Origin: Rhineura floridana
Taxonomy: Eukaryota > Chordata > Lepidosauria > Squamata > Rhineuridae
Length of the DNA: 64,000 bases
Assembly (NCBI RefSeq): GCF_030035675.1
Contig: NC_084493.1
Location: forward strand, 21,677,822 to 21,741,821
Reading direction: 5' to 3'
The position numbers were made by a program, and so were the translations under genes. This document shows positions 34,566 through 46,313 of this stretch, piece after piece. The notes under the pieces were generated by a model. That model made no database searches, was not told where the DNA came from, and saw only the letters and a list, made by a program, of their open reading frames with translations. Numbering within the stretch: the first letter of the stretch is position 1; every line of letters begins with the position of its first letter.

Positions 34566-34568
<3 letters not shown>

Positions 34569-34589
34569 GGGATGTTACCAAAGATTATG

Positions 34590-35310
34590 TTACACCGCTC
34601 TTGCGACAGCTACACTAGTTTATCAGTTTACTTTCAGTAGTGTAGTGGCAAATTCAAAAGTGCAGGGTCCCTTTGTTATAGTCATGCCACGCCCCCTCAC
34701 AGCCACACCCCCTCACTTGCTAGATTGTCCTCTGTCATCATCTCCACACTCTTCAGTCCTTCCCACACACATTTTCTAACACAATAGCAGACATTCCTAA
34801 GAGCCAATCAGCATGAAAAGGGAGTGTGTTAGCTACTAAGAAGAATCTTCTCAGTGGCTGACTCACCTCTTTTCACTATGATTGGCTCCAATCAGCAGGA
34901 AAGGACAAGGAAGCATTTTAGAAGGTTCTTCTCGGTGGCTAGCACATTCTGCTTTTATTCTTATAGGAGTCAAAGGGGTCTGGCTGGGACCCTGCTCCCA
35001 AAAAAGTAAGAGGTCTAAGACCCCCTGAGATCCCTGACCACTACACCCCTGCCAGGGACCATTCAAAGTGTTGGGGATTATCTTTAAAGGCCTAAATAGT
35101 CAAGGTCCAGGAATTCTTCATGAATTCTCTCCTCCTCCCATATTATCCTGCCCGTTCTCTAAGAAGCACAGCCAGGTGGGACAACAGGCAGGGCCTTCTC
35201 AGTGGTTGCACTCAGAATGTGGAGCACTTTGCCTTGTGAAATGTGGCTAGCCTCCTCCCTCAATGTTTTTCACCAGTTACTGAAGACCTCTTCATTCCAG
35301 CAGCCATTTA
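34590..35310 (+). mobile_element. L2-type LINE fragment split by a hAT-like element
   Basis: Left part (34590-34634) reads TPLLRQLH, right part (35052-35310) reads FKVLGIIFKGLN-like, LHEFSPPP and WLLKTSSFQQ-like C-terminal sequence. The gap is filled exactly by a family G element (34635-35051), so the LINE was already present when that element arrived. Confidence 0.6.
34635..35051 (-). mobile_element. Family G hAT-like MITE nested in an L2
   Basis: CAGTAGTGTAGTGG and CCACTACACCCCTG ends, interior in reverse orientation to 6292. The target duplication is not recognisable. Confidence 0.8.
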
Positions 35311-36484
35311 TTTTGTGAGGTTGACAATGGCTGGTATCTAGGGACATCAGAGAATTCCAATGAAAATAAACTAGAAATGGCTGGTTTTGCTTATCTGTCC
35401 CAGGTCCGAAAAGGAAATCAATCCAGCAGATATGATCAGTATTCACTGTTCTTGTTGCTTTCCACAAATGATACATAACTGATTATGTTACACACATGCA
35501 TGCATGCACACGCACACACTTCCATTGCATTTTCTTTGCATTGAAATGAATGGGATAGAAAAAAAAATCACAACTAATTTGTGTAATTAATTCCACAAGT
35601 TATGTAACTTCACCACAATGGATGGCAAGATGGATAGTGTAGTTTTTAGTGGAAGATGAACTGCAGTAGAATGGAAACAGTACTGCATGTGACAAATAGA
35701 GGGCAGACTGGAAAGCAGTGCCTTCTGACATCTCTAGTTGTATCCAGCATTAGGCAGAGAACTCCTCCAGACAACCTATTTCTTGAGCATTCATCCTGAT
35801 TTGCTTGCACAAAGCTTACAGAGTATGTCTAGTCTTTTTTGAGTATTCATTCTGATTTGTTTGCAAGGAAGGAAATAACTGTCCTAATAAATAAAATAAA
35901 TACAGGGTAGGGATAACTGTGGCAAAACCATCTCTATCCAGAAGAGACCACAGTGATTATGAGGACTTACTACAAGTTCAATACCATGTTATCCAGCCAT
36001 CAGGAGATAATACATTAAGAGGCATCATTCAGGAGGAGATGCAATTCACAAGAATACCCAATATCTTGGTATCTCATCATCACCAAGACCAGAAGGGTTA
36101 GCATTGCTTTCTTCTAAGCCATGGCCTGACATAGGCAAGGGGTGTGTTCAGAGGAGCATTTTGCCTGCTCTCCTGATGCCCAGAGGAGTTTTCAATTACC
36201 ACTAAGCAGCAGCCAAAGCCAAATCAATAGCATCCTTAATAGTGTGTTTGTGAGCTGGGAATCAGCGTTGCTGCAAAGCGTAAAGAAGGGAGTCATTTGC
36301 CTGCCAATCCCATGTCAATCAGCATAACAAGATTATGGGAAATGGGGTTACGGAATTGGGAAGGATCAGTAATTTTTATCATGCTCTCGGCTCCCATTTA
36401 CTAACTGGGTCGAATAGATGGGCTAGCAGAGTGTTATGTTGCATAGTGGAGCCATCAGGCTTGTGAGTGTAGGGTCTTGATGAC
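35311..36484. other. No gene recognised
   Basis: Holds the scrap shared with 13330 (35785-35870); otherwise anonymous. Confidence 0.4.
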
Positions 36485-36606
36485 ATGGGGTGGTATTCCG
36501 CACTGGTCCTACTCAGAGTAGACCTTTTGAAATTAACAGACAAGACTAACTTAGGTTTATTACTTTCAGTGGGTCTATTCTGAGTAGGACGTAACTGAAT
36601 CCAACC
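36485..36606. repeat. 'Target' palindromic repeat
   Basis: GGTCCTACTCAGAGTAGACC and GGGTCTATTCTGAGTAGGAC are inverse arms. Confidence 0.65.
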
Positions 36607-36798
36607 CATGGCTCAAGTGCCCACTGAATCCCTTACTTAAGTCATGCCCAATGCTTGGAATGAACTAGCTCAGTTTAAGGAAGTTCACTGCACTAGTTCA
36701 AACATCTCTAAACTACACGTGAAAGTCGTTCCTATAACGCCCAGCAAACTGATTGTGAATTAAATTCATTTTGGAGTAGAACTTTGAACCATTCTAGG

Positions 36799-36890
36799 CT
36801 GCAATCCAATACATGTCTACTCAGATGTAAGCTCCATTGGGTTCAATGGGACTTCCTTGCAGGTAAGTGTGCATTGGATTGCAGCCCTAG
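36799..36890. repeat. 'Target' palindromic repeat, short form
   Basis: GGCTGCAATCCAATACATG and GCATTGGATTGCAGCC are inverse ends around CATTGGGTTCAATGGG. Confidence 0.7.
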
Positions 36891-37411
36891 TTCATCAAGT
36901 TCATTCTCTTACACATAATTTTTCAAAACTGTTGGGCCTTTATGCTTAAAAAGATAGTAATTGTTGAGAAACATAAAAAATAAATGAAACCATTCGCATT
37001 CTGCTGTGTGGAGTGTGTTTGGATGTTTTCTTAGCATTCTTAAGTCTATTTTATACTTCAGCACTGCAGCTTGTATCATTGGATGCACTTGAATTGAACT
37101 GTGAACTGAATGTGAATCAAACTAGGTTGTTTTGTAAAGAGACAAATGTGAACTGGAATTAATTCATTTTTAGACACTTTGAGATTAAATTAGAATTAGT
37201 GCCTTTTTAAAATGAACTTTCCAGGCTCTAGCCATGCTTAAGGTAGCCAGATGCAAATGAGAACAGCCATGCCTGTCTCTTTAGTCACTCCTTTTATTAG
37301 CAAATTCAGGTGGTGAGTGCCAATAAAAATTAAGACAAAAAGGCACCATGGAGAAACAAGAGGGGGAACCCTGAGGTTTGCAGAAGTACTTTTTCAAAAG
37401 AAGCCCTTAGA

Positions 37412-37549
37412 CTGGAGTAGCCAATGTGGTCCCCTCCAAATGTTGTTGGAACACAACCCCCATCAGCCCCAGCCAGCATGGCCAACAGTTAGGGATGATG
37501 AGAACTGTAGTCCAGCAACACCTGGAGGACAACATGTTGGCTACCACTG
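37412..37549. mobile_element. Family B fold-back MITE with target duplication
   Basis: Variant ends GAGTAGCCAATGTGG and CATGTTGGCTACCACTG. Flanks CCCTTAGA and CCCTAAGA match at 7 of 8. Confidence 0.82.
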
Positions 37550-37910
37550 CCCTAAGAAGACAAAAACGAACAGATACAAAACAGCCTAATGAGGGCTGGG
37601 CATGCTCAACAACTGCAGAATGTTGGTGGTCGGTTGGCAAAGTGAAACAGAGAACAGATGCAACTTTAGGAATAACTGATACAATTTTAAAAGAAATGCT
37701 ATCCATCTCACCATGGTGGGAAAGGCCATGCGGCCAGGTGCCTCCTCAGTCTGCTGTCCAGATTGATGGCAGCTTCAGGGTTCATACTCTCCCTTCTTAG
37801 GGTTCTTTACCTTTAAACTGAACTCATCTGTCACTATGCCTGTCTTGATCCAACCTTCTGAGATTGTACAGTATCTCTGCCAAACGAGGGTCCCTAAACT
37901 GAGATCTCAT

Positions 37911-38290
37911 AAACACCATACACAGTGGAGACTGGTGGCTCCGATGTCAGTGGAGCAGTGAATCTGCTCCAGGTTTTAGTGCAAACTTTCAAGGAGCTGT
38001 CCAAGGTACTGAAAGAATCTTGTACAGCCCCTTGAAGTTCAGACTAGATCCCAGAGCAAATTCACTGCCCCACTGACATTGGAGCCACCAGTCTCCACTG
38101 ACTATACATTTAAGCACTCTTACACCTCTCTAAACAGCCATGGCTTTCCCCAAGGAATCCTGGGAAACGTAGCTTGTTAAGGGTGCTGGGAGTTGTAAGG
38201 AGACCCCTGTTGCTCTCACAGAGCTACAATTCCCAGAGTTCCCTGGGAAGAGAGATGGATTGTTAGCGCATTTTGGGAGTTGCAGGGATC
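37911..38290. mobile_element. Family C fold-back MITE split by a family D element
   Basis: The end ACACCATACA (37913-37922) is separated from ACTATACATTTAAGCACTC (38101 on) by 37923-38100. The rest shows ATGGCTTTCCCCAAGGAATC, GGGTGCTGGGAGTTGTAAGG and TACAATTCCCAGAGTTCC. Confidence 0.7.
37923..38100. mobile_element. Family D fold-back hAT-like MITE with target duplication
   Basis: 178 bp near-perfect palindrome: CAGTGGAGACTGGTGGCTCC and GGAGCCACCAGTCTCCACTG. Flanks ACCATACA and ACTATACA match at 7 of 8. Inserted in a family C terminus. Confidence 0.88.
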
Positions 38291-38584
38291 TAAAAAGAAG
38301 GGGTCCAAGAGGCTGGAATAACAGGTTGACCACATATTAGAACCTTCCTAATAGCTCTGTACTTTCCATGATACCAATTTTTCAAAATGTTGTGTTTTGT
38401 TTGAGCTTTAGATTTTGTTCTTCTCCTTCCTTTCTGTTATTTATACTGGCATTTTTATAATGAAAAATATTAATTCATCACTAATATCAGTGAGCATGCA
38501 TGTGGGGTCAAAGTGTACCTCTTCTTCACATAAATTTGGGAGCACTTTTCTGTGTAGAAGATCTCTTTTCATGCAGATCTTCAG

Positions 38585-38778
38585 AACATAGGAAGTTGCC
38601 TTATACCAAGTCAGACCATTGGTCCATCTAGCTCAGTAATGTCTACACTGACTGGCAGTAGCTCTCCAGGGCTTACAGGTGGGAACCTGTCCCAGCCCTA
38701 TCTGGAGCTGCCGGGGATTGAACCTGAGACCTTCTGTATGGCCAAGCAGATATTCTTCCACTGAGCTATGACCAAAGA
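38585..38778 (-). mobile_element. tRNA-Ala-derived SINE
   Basis: CATAGGAAGTTGCCTTATAC, CTGACTGGCAGTAGCTCTCC, CCGGGGATTGAACCTGAGAC and CCACTGAGCTATGACC on plus. Confidence 0.8.
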
Positions 38779-39398
38779 GCCCCATCTGATACAAAGGTAT
38801 TAGTCAGCCCCCTGTTTTGTTTTTGGCTAGGAACTCCATGTGCTGGCTTCTGTCTCTGCTTACTGCAGCTTCCCTAGTTACAGGCCTTCAACATGCCAGG
38901 TTCTCCACCCCCCATCCCTTATAGAAGATACATGTAGGCAAGGCCTCTGGAAATCCAATTTCTGCCTGTCAAACTCAGCCAAATGACCATCAGTTAAGAG
39001 TAAATGGGCTTCGGATGAGTACAGGGGTATTGACAGGTTGTTTGTGTCTCTTTAAAAGCCAGCTAATGAATTGGATTGTGGGTATTGATCCGGCATTTCC
39101 TTTCTGCACCTGTTATCCCTCTGTTCCTCATTATAGGTCTGTCCCGCTTCATACAAAAACCCCCCTTGCTGCTCATTTAATCTTTGCAGAAAGTGGCAGG
39201 AACTATCTTTATTTGCAGGCTGCTTAGGGAAGGCTTCAGCAGGACAGGCACCTCTCTGCTGAGTTAGTGACCCCCCTTTGCATTGGTGCCCAACAGAGGA
39301 GGTTGCCAGTTCCTTCCCTCCTCCCTCCCTGCTTTATTTGTAAAAATATATATATCAGGGTTTAGTATTCAACATGACAACAAACAAAAGCATCTTAC

Positions 39399-39600
39399 TG
39401 GAGGGGTTCCCAAACTGTGGTCTGCAGACCACCAGTGGTCCATAAACCTCATTCAGGTGGCCCACAAGATGTCTATAAAAATACAATTGAAAACCATACA
39501 GCATGTAGCACAGCACATTACAACTGCTACAACAGGTTGAAAAATCATTAAGTGATCTGCCAACACCCTCAGCAATGTTCAAGTGGTCCGTGGGGGGAGG
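39399..39600 (+). mobile_element. hAT-like fragment, left end
   Basis: GAGGGGTTCCCAAACTGTGG followed by CTGCAGACCACCAGTGGTCC. The right end was not located. Confidence 0.5.
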
Positions 39601-40256
39601 GAAAATCTGGATCCACTCTCTTATTAGGGTAGGGTAGGCTTTGTCAACTTTTGTAGCCCATGGGCACATGTGGATGTTTGAGCAAGTGCCATGGGTGCCA
39701 CACCATCTAGTCACTTCTCTTCCCCTCAGATCTGCCCCACCAACATTCAGAAAGAGAAAAACCACACATGCACAGACTTCATTTTTCCAAGAGATCCGGG
39801 TAAAAGTCAGATCTAGTCTAATCAATCCGAGCCTTGAACAATGCATAGAGTTGAGCGTACAAGAGTGTCCCTCTTCCAACTTCCTCTTTTAGCTCTTTGT
39901 GCTTTTCAAGGGAGAAAAAAGTAATTACCTTTACCATCTCATGTCCAAGAGGACAGTAAGTGGTGGAGGTGGGAGGCTCAGAGGCTGATTCATGGGCACC
40001 AGGTGAAGGCCTCAAGGGCATCAGGTTGGGCCCTCTGGGTTGGAGGAGTAGCCAGAGAGAACCTTGTGTCACCTTAAAGACTTATTATGGCATAAGCTTT
40101 CTTGAAACCAATATCTAAAAACCAATTGGATAATTAGTAAGGAAAAAATTGAAAATGGGAAAGAAGAAAAATGGAGAAAAGTGAAGGTGAATCCCTCCAA
40201 GAATATGAAAGAGAAGATAAAAGTAGCAGCAGTGGTATTCTTGGGCTCAGCAGAGA

Positions 40257-40350
40257 GCTTTCAGCACCTTGGACAGCTCCTTGAAAGTTCAACGTAAAAC
40301 CTGGAGTGGATTCACTGTCCCACTGACATCAGAGCCACCAGTCTCCACTG
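40257..40350. mobile_element. Family D fold-back MITE, one arm
   Basis: CACCTTGGACAGCTCCTTGA to GAGCCACCAGTCTCCACTG; the left arm is absent. Confidence 0.7.
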
Positions 40351-40566
40351 GTTAGGGTAGACCTGCAGAGCAGAGGCTGAAGGCCCTGCTCCACAGATGC
40401 TCTGCCACTGATCTATGGCCCTTTCCCATACTTTTTCTCTTTCCCCTACTAGCCATCTCATGCAAACATTTATCATGTGTAACTTTTCACAGCATGGAGA
40501 TTTTTTTTAAAAGGGAGGAGGTTCTAACAGACACATCCATGCATTCAAGGAACATATAAGGAGGAA

Positions 40567-41197
40567 GGGCCACAGCCTGGTGGTAGATCTTCTGCTTTGT
40601 GTGCAGAAGGTCTAGGGATGGAAATATTGGTCAATTTCATTCTCTGTTTCTCATTTCCTGTCTTTAAATCAGTTCTCCACATTTCTGCAGATATTTGCTT
40701 TAAAAAAACAAAAAAAACTCATTCTCCAGCATTTTAGTGCAAATTTATCTGAATAAACACATTTTTGCAGGCAGTTTTGACTAATGTACACTTTTTTGCA
40801 AGCATTTTTAATCATTTAATGCATTTCTGTATGTAGTTTTCACTCACATATTCATTTTTATGCACACTCCCCCGATACATGAATTTTTGTAAACATTGGT
40901 TGGCAAAGTGCATTGCAAAACTCAAATAAGTGCGAACGTTGAAGGATGGCTGTTTTTCAGCTCTCATATTGTTTTGGAAAGTGCAAATTTGGTAGATTTG
41001 GCTTGAAATGCGAACTGAATCGAATTTCTCGCCCATCCCTAAGGCGGCCCCAGGTTCACTGCTTGGCATCTCCAGGTAAGGCTGGGAAGCTTCCCTATCT
41101 GAAAACCTGGAGAGCCGTTGCATGTCCATGTATACAATGCTGAACCAGATGAACCAGTGATCTGACTAAGTATCAGGCAGCTTCCTGTGTTCCTAAG
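40567..41197 (+). mobile_element. tRNA-Ala-derived SINE, split by a family A element
   Basis: Head 40567-40612 (GTGGTAGATCTTCTGCTTTG), body 41042-41197 (CCAGGTTCACTGCTTGGCAT, ending AGGCAGCTTCCTGTGTTCCT). Removing 40613-41041 and one target copy restores AGAAGGTCCCAGGTTCAC, the SINE consensus. Confidence 0.8.
40613..41041 (+). mobile_element. Family A hAT-like MITE inside a tRNA-Ala SINE
   Basis: 429 bp, ends TAGGGATGG and CCATCCCTA. The flanks AGAAGGTC (40605-40612) and AGGCGGCC (41042-41049) match at 5 of 8, and removal rebuilds the SINE exactly, so the target duplication is 8 bp. Confidence 0.85.
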
Positions 41198-41572
41198 GTA
41201 AAAAGTCAGGATCTTGGCAGTCAGTGTCTTCTTCACCCACCTGTGTATTTGACCATCATGAGAAGAGGCTCTATGTGAATATGTCAGACCTTGCATGAGC
41301 CCCTTCTGCTGTGTGCAGAAACTGTGGGCAGCAGGGTTCATGACTTATGGGTGTGGCAGGGGCAGTTTGTGGGGCCTTTTCACCTTCCTCATTTGTTTGT
41401 TGAATGAATTTGGGAGGGATTGTCTGAACACCCTACTGTGATGGGGGAATGTTCTGCCTGTTTATTTCTGCACATCAGGCTGCAGTTAAAGGCACCTGAG
41501 CAAGTCCAACTTGTTTCTTTTTAAAATAGCTTTCCTACCAACAGACTTGGTTCGAATCAAATTGGTTGCAAT

Positions 41573-41811
41573 TAGGGATGGGTGACTCTGCCCATTTCAG
41601 TTCCTCTCAAATTCATTTCCCCCCCAATCTTAAATTCCATTCTCCATATCAGTATGTGATTTTTTTAAAAAAAGCCCTCATGAAAATTCATTGGAATTTT
41701 AGTGCAAATTTTTCCTGACACATTTTTGCAAGCAACTTTCCCTAATATAATGCATTTTGAGTGCTACTTTCACATATATGCATTTTTATGCACCACTGTT
41801 CCCTAGTAACA
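41573..41811 (+). mobile_element. Family A hAT-like MITE, 5' part
   Basis: Starts TAGGGATGGGTGACTC and runs to GCATTTTTATGCACCACTGT, then stops. The right half is missing. Confidence 0.7.
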
Positions 41812-41931
41812 TCGCTGTCATGCTCCAGGGGATACCCTCAGGGACTAAGGTCTCAGTTGTAGAAGATATAAGCCTTCACCCTAGTACTCGCCAATAGAAG
41901 CAGGGTTGCAGAGATACAGCACAGTCCAATA

Positions 41932-42075
41932 TTTTAAATTGTGTTTTTAAATTGTTTTTTGTGTTTTAAAATTTGTATATTTGTTTTTAATGTTTTTAAT
42001 TGCTGTAAACCACCCAGAGAACTTCTGGTATGGGGCGGTATATAAATGTAATAAATAAATAAATATAAATAAACA
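41932..42075 (+). mobile_element. L2-type LINE tail
   Basis: T-rich UTR, AAACCACCCAGAGAACTTC and AATAAATAAATA. Same tail as 28480-29070; no coding part. Confidence 0.7.
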
Positions 42076-42180
42076 AAGCAAGGTCAAACACAGAGAATCA
42101 GACTAGGCCCAAATGTGATCCAGAGACAGGCAATAGTCCAAGGTTGGGTTGCCAGGTCAGAAGCATCCCAAACCCTGAGA

Positions 42181-42262
42181 TTTCAGGGGCAGGCCCTAGT
42201 GATGTCACGTGGGGAGTGTGCCCTAGTGAGGTCATAGAGGTGGGCCCTAATGATGTCATTAA
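42181..42262. repeat. Three degenerate ~25-bp tandem units
   Basis: GGCCCTAGTGATGTCA, GTGCCCTAGTGAGGTCA, GGGCCCTAATGATGTCA. Each unit ends in a half-site resembling CRE/AP-1. Likely part of a larger repeat. Confidence 0.6.
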
Positions 42263-42359
42263 GCATGATACATTAAGCATGAACCACTGTTGCTTGGAGC
42301 ATATCACTCCAACAAAAAAATTCTCTGATTGGAAATTAAGATAGAAATCTTAGCTAAAT

Positions 42360-43324
42360 GAAGGTGTTTCCAGGTCTAGCTGAAGTAACTCGATCATTCC
42401 TCTCACCTGCTTAGAGCGCCTGGGTAAGAAACATTTATTCTAGCCTACTTGCTCTGGCAAGAAGGGTTTAAGTGCCCTCAGGCCAGGCCAGTCACTAGAA
42501 GGCCATTGTAGGAAGAAAGGAGCCTAGTGTTGTGGAGATGTTAGATGGGAGCACTCAGGAGTAAAGATGGATGCCCCTGAAGGCTGCAATTCTAAACACA
42601 CTTACTAAGGGACTAAGCAGGACTACTTCTCAGTAGATATTGTTAGGACTGTGCTGTTGGTAAGGCTTGACTAGGGATCCTCTCCAATGATATCCATATC
42701 AATGCAGGGTTGGCAACTCCCTGCATGGAATCCTGCCTTTTAACTTCTTTACAAACTTAACCCTTCACTGCAGAGAGAGGTTTGAGGAATGGGTAAGAGT
42801 TAAGAAGATTCTCTACTCTTTCCTGCCTACTCTGTGGGCTGCTATAAACTCACTTTGACAGCCAATTCAACTCCAGTAAGTAATAACTGACAGAGAGAAA
42901 ACACACTTTGTTTGGTCTACCTTCACAGGCGGTAGACTAGGAACAACAACAATTGAAGCCACACTTTCCAGTATGTGAATTCTCTTTTACTACTATTGGA
43001 CAAGAAACAAATCATCATGCAAACAACAAGGTGCATCATCATCAGGTTTAAAGAGGTTGAGCTGACCACATGGAACCACTGTTGTTGCTTCAATGGATGT
43101 AAGGGAGTAAGGTCAAAGGTAAATGAAATGCAAACAGAAAAACAAAAACAAAAGACAGTGATGATTTCCTAAGTGCAATACCATATCAACCACAACAAGA
43201 TTTCTATGAGTAAGACAGAAAACTCAGCATCCCACAACTAGTCAGGGTTCCTAACTAAAACTAAAAAAATAATGGCAGCCAGTCAGCCAAGGTCACAGAA
43301 ATCCCCATGCAGTACAACCTGACC
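42360..43324. other. No gene recognised
   Basis: Short 'target' palindrome scrap at 42578-42660; otherwise anonymous. Confidence 0.4.
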
Positions 43325-43812
43325 CAGGAGCTACAGTTAGTGCAGAATGCTGCAGCACGATTGCTGACATGAGTGAGACTCTATCAGCACATAATACATG
43401 TGCTCTGAAATCTGAAACCAATTTGCTGCCAGGCCAAGTTCAAGGTGCACTTTCCATGTTATGGGTTCCACATAGTACTTGTTCTGCTCTTGTAAGAAAT
43501 CAATCCTTTAGTGTGGCAGTACCTACACTTTGGACCTCTGCTTATTGCGTTAGGTGCCTTCATGGTACTCTTTTCAGCACCTGCTAAAAACATTTTTGTT
43601 TAGGCAAGCCTACCCACGCATGTAGAAACTATTATGTTTTTTATCTGTTTTTAACTCATTATTGGTTTTATTATTTTGAAAGTTTTAAAATACCTGTCTT
43701 TAACTGTTTTTGCCAATAATTTTATTGTTTTAATTCCTTCTATAAACAACTTTGAGGTTTTTTACAATAAGGCAGCATATAAATGTTGTAAATAAAAATA
43801 CATAAATAAATT
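43325..43812 (+). mobile_element. L2-type LINE 3' end
   Basis: Starts QNAAARLL-like (gcagaatgctgcagcacgat), contains SVAVPTLWTSAYCVR-like sequence and ends in AAATAAAAATACATAAATAAA. Decayed, with a third type of 3' UTR. Confidence 0.7.
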
Positions 43813-43854
43813 TCGAAGTCACTGTGGCCCTTGGGTCTGTTTCCTCTTTTAGGC

Positions 43855-44029
43855 ACAAAGGAATCTGCCTTATAACCTAGTCAGGCCCTTTGGTATGATT
43901 TAGCTCAGTACTGATGACATGGACTAGCATTGGCTCTCCAGGATTCCAGGCAATAATCTCTCCCAGATATTGGATTTTGGACCTTTGCCAGCAAAGCATG
44001 TGCCCTACCACTGAGTTACAGCCCTTCCC
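43855..44029 (-). mobile_element. tRNA-Ala-derived SINE
   Basis: Reverse-strand copy: GAATCTGCCTTATAACC, CATTGGCTCTCCAGGATTCC, CCACTGAGTTACAGCCC. One of the more diverged copies. Confidence 0.72.
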
Positions 44030-44095
44030 CTGTTAAAAAAGTATCTTTTAATATTGTTTCTTCAATTCACGAATGAATGCACAGCATACTAGGGC

Positions 44096-44301
44096 AGATC
44101 CACACCATACATTTAAAGCACATTCAACATACATTTGAAGCACATGAATCCCATCACAGATTCTTGGGAACTGTAGTTTGTTAAGGATGGTGGGAACTAT
44201 AACTGTGAGGGGGAAACTACATTTCCCACAATTCTTTGGGGGAAGTCATGGACTTTAAATGCAAGTTGGATGTGCTTTAAATATATTACACGGATCTGCA
44301 T
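44096..44301. mobile_element. Family C fold-back MITE
   Basis: CAGATCCACACCATACATTT at the left and ATATTACACGGATCTG at the right, with GGGAACTGTAGTTTGTTAAG inside. Confidence 0.8.
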
Positions 44302-44364
44302 TACTTCATAAACTTTGTCTGCATATTAATCATTTTAATTAAATTTTAAAATACAAATAAGCTA

Positions 44365-44450
44365 CAAAGTTTACTGGGTGACCATGGGCTATGTACCTAA
44401 TCTACCCCTCAGGGTGAAAACAACAGAGGGGCACCATGACCACCCCAAAG
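44365..44450 (+). mobile_element. tRNA-headed SINE fragment
   Basis: TTACTGGGTGACCATGGGCT and CTACCCCTCAGGGTGAAAAC. The end is diverged. Confidence 0.4.
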
Positions 44451-44595
44451 AAGGGCACACTGAAAATGTAGAGGAAATAATAATTTACAATCATAGTGTG
44501 AAATCAGATATATAACAAGACATAGCATGAAGAAATATTTATATAAGCATGAATGTCAAATATGTTTATTATTTACACAACCTGTAATGATATTT

Positions 44596-44695
44596 ATAGT
44601 GCAATCCTATGCATGTTTACTCAGAAGCAATTCCCAATGTATTCAATGGGGCTTAGTCAGACAGGGAAGCATGCACAGGACTGCAATTCAGTGAT
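44596..44695. repeat. 'Target' palindromic repeat, short form
   Basis: GTGCAATCCTATGCATGTTT and GCATGCACAGGACTGCA ends. Further copies or scraps: 3850-3900, 4165-4260, 32505-32595, 42578-42660, 45100-45215, 48995-49075. Confidence 0.6.
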
Positions 44696-44856
44696 AAGGA
44701 ACTTCACTCACCCAATCCAAAATTCAGAATTTTGCCACTTTAAGCTGTTTTGCAACTGTTTTATACTAGTTTTATGGTTACTGGATTTTAAATGGCTTTA
44801 TTTCTTGTTGTGAGCTGCCTTGGTTTCCAACCCTATCTCATAGAGTTGGAAATATT

Positions 44857-44857
<1 letters not shown>

Positions 44858-44920
<63 letters not shown>
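44858..44920. repeat. (CA)n microsatellite
   Basis: About 31 uninterrupted CA units. Confidence 0.97.
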
Positions 44921-44922
<2 letters not shown>

Positions 44923-45215
44923 GAGATGTAAAAATAAATACACCCCATATAATAGTTTATTGTCAAAACCAGTTGGCTGTTGCAGAACATTTTTTTTAAA
45001 AAGTATTAGTTTCCTTCCAAATAAAAGCAGTGACACCTAAGTAAGCCCTGCCTAGCTGCTTAAAAAAAAAAAAAGGATCGGAGGGGGAGAGAAAGATTTA
45101 TAATACAATCCTTTTCTATGTTCACTCAAAAGTCCCATTGAGTTTCACCACAATCCTAACCATGTCTACTCAAAAGTAAGTCCTACAGAATTCAAGGTAT
45201 GTGGAATTAGCATTG

Positions 45216-46189
45216 CAGCTTTACTCCCAGAAACATTTCATATTGCGAATGTTTTCAAAACAGGTTATGAATAAGAAATAAACTGCCCTCTTCAACAGGC
45301 CAGTAAAATTTAACTTGTTTGACTCCTTAATTAGAAAAGTATATTACTCAGAAGAAAGTCCCAATCCTATACAGAGAAAGTACTCTTTATGCTGCTGAAA
45401 GCTGTATATTTACTGAATTCCTGATGTGACACAAGTAGGAAAAGGAAACTGTTTTCAGAACTTGAAATGGGGTTTAGCTATTGCCTGGGGGTCAATAAAT
45501 CTTGTCAATCACAACCATGACTTCACTTACTGGCTGCAAACCTGAAAGACAGGGATTAGAGCAGCCGGTACTAACAGAAGTTGGGGGGAGCATTTTAGTT
45601 TATATCTTTTGAACCAGACCACCTAGAAACTTAATTTTTTTTAAAAAAGCTAAGAGTCCAGAGATCAAGGTGACTCACCCAGAGAGGATCCTCAAAAACC
45701 AGAGTCTCCAGGCAGACACCACAGACTTGGTAACCCTAGTCCAAGGCCACTTCTGCAGGCAGTTCTGGCAAGGTGCAACACTAGGAGTCAGAGACCTATG
45801 ATGCTTCTTACAACTGGAAGAGGAATGCCTGATATATCCTGGTCTCCTAATCCACATCCCAACAGGTGCTGGCAGTGAAGGATTTTTTTTTTATTCACAA
45901 GGAGACTGACAACTCTGGGTCTGTAGATGCATATTCTTCAGCCTGGACCCCAAGCTTTTGACACTGGTGCTCTTGAGAACTTCAGGGGCACTCCACCTCC
46001 TCCTCTGACACTTCTAAGGGTTCTTCATCAGATATCAACCCAGAGATTCCCTCAAGGGGATCCTCAGCATTGGATTCAGGGGTCCCTGCCTGCTCTTCAC
46101 AGTCCTCGGCCTGCAAGGTGTTTGATTCATCCTCTGAGGACTCCATGTCTGGTAGCAGGTCAGGGCTAGGCATGACAGTTACTTGGCTG
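45216..46189. other. No gene recognised
   Basis: The acidic frame at 46251-45982 (minus) overlaps a family A end and is not a gene. Confidence 0.4.
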
Positions 46190-46305
46190 GAGAACCTCAT
46201 CGCAAAATTCAAAGAAGTGCAAATCTTGAAGAATGGCTGTGTTTCAGTCACATACTCTTTTGGAAAGTGTGAATCAGGTAGAATGGAATGTCTCTCTCAT
46301 CCCTA
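46190..46305 (+). mobile_element. Family A hAT-like MITE, 3' part
   Basis: GGAGAACCTCATCGCAAAAT to CTCTCTCATCCCTA. A family E fold-back landed in the base right after its end. Confidence 0.7.
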
Positions 46306-46313
46306 GATGCTAT

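Larger units (their letters stand above)
38291..40256. other. No gene recognised outside the SINE and hAT-like fragment
   Basis: 39640-40070 contains a 'cccatgggcacatgtgg' unit related to 54840-54860, probably another dispersed repeat. Confidence 0.35.

Noticed and set aside
39355-39879. 174-codon minus-strand frame
   Set aside because: It crosses a hAT-like fragment and anonymous sequence, with no domain and no splice support.
44792-45040. Frames with runs of Thr-His or Cys-Val
   Set aside because: Both come from the (CA)n tract.
45982-46251. Acidic 89-codon minus-strand frame
   Set aside because: Overlaps the end of a family A element; no family resemblance.
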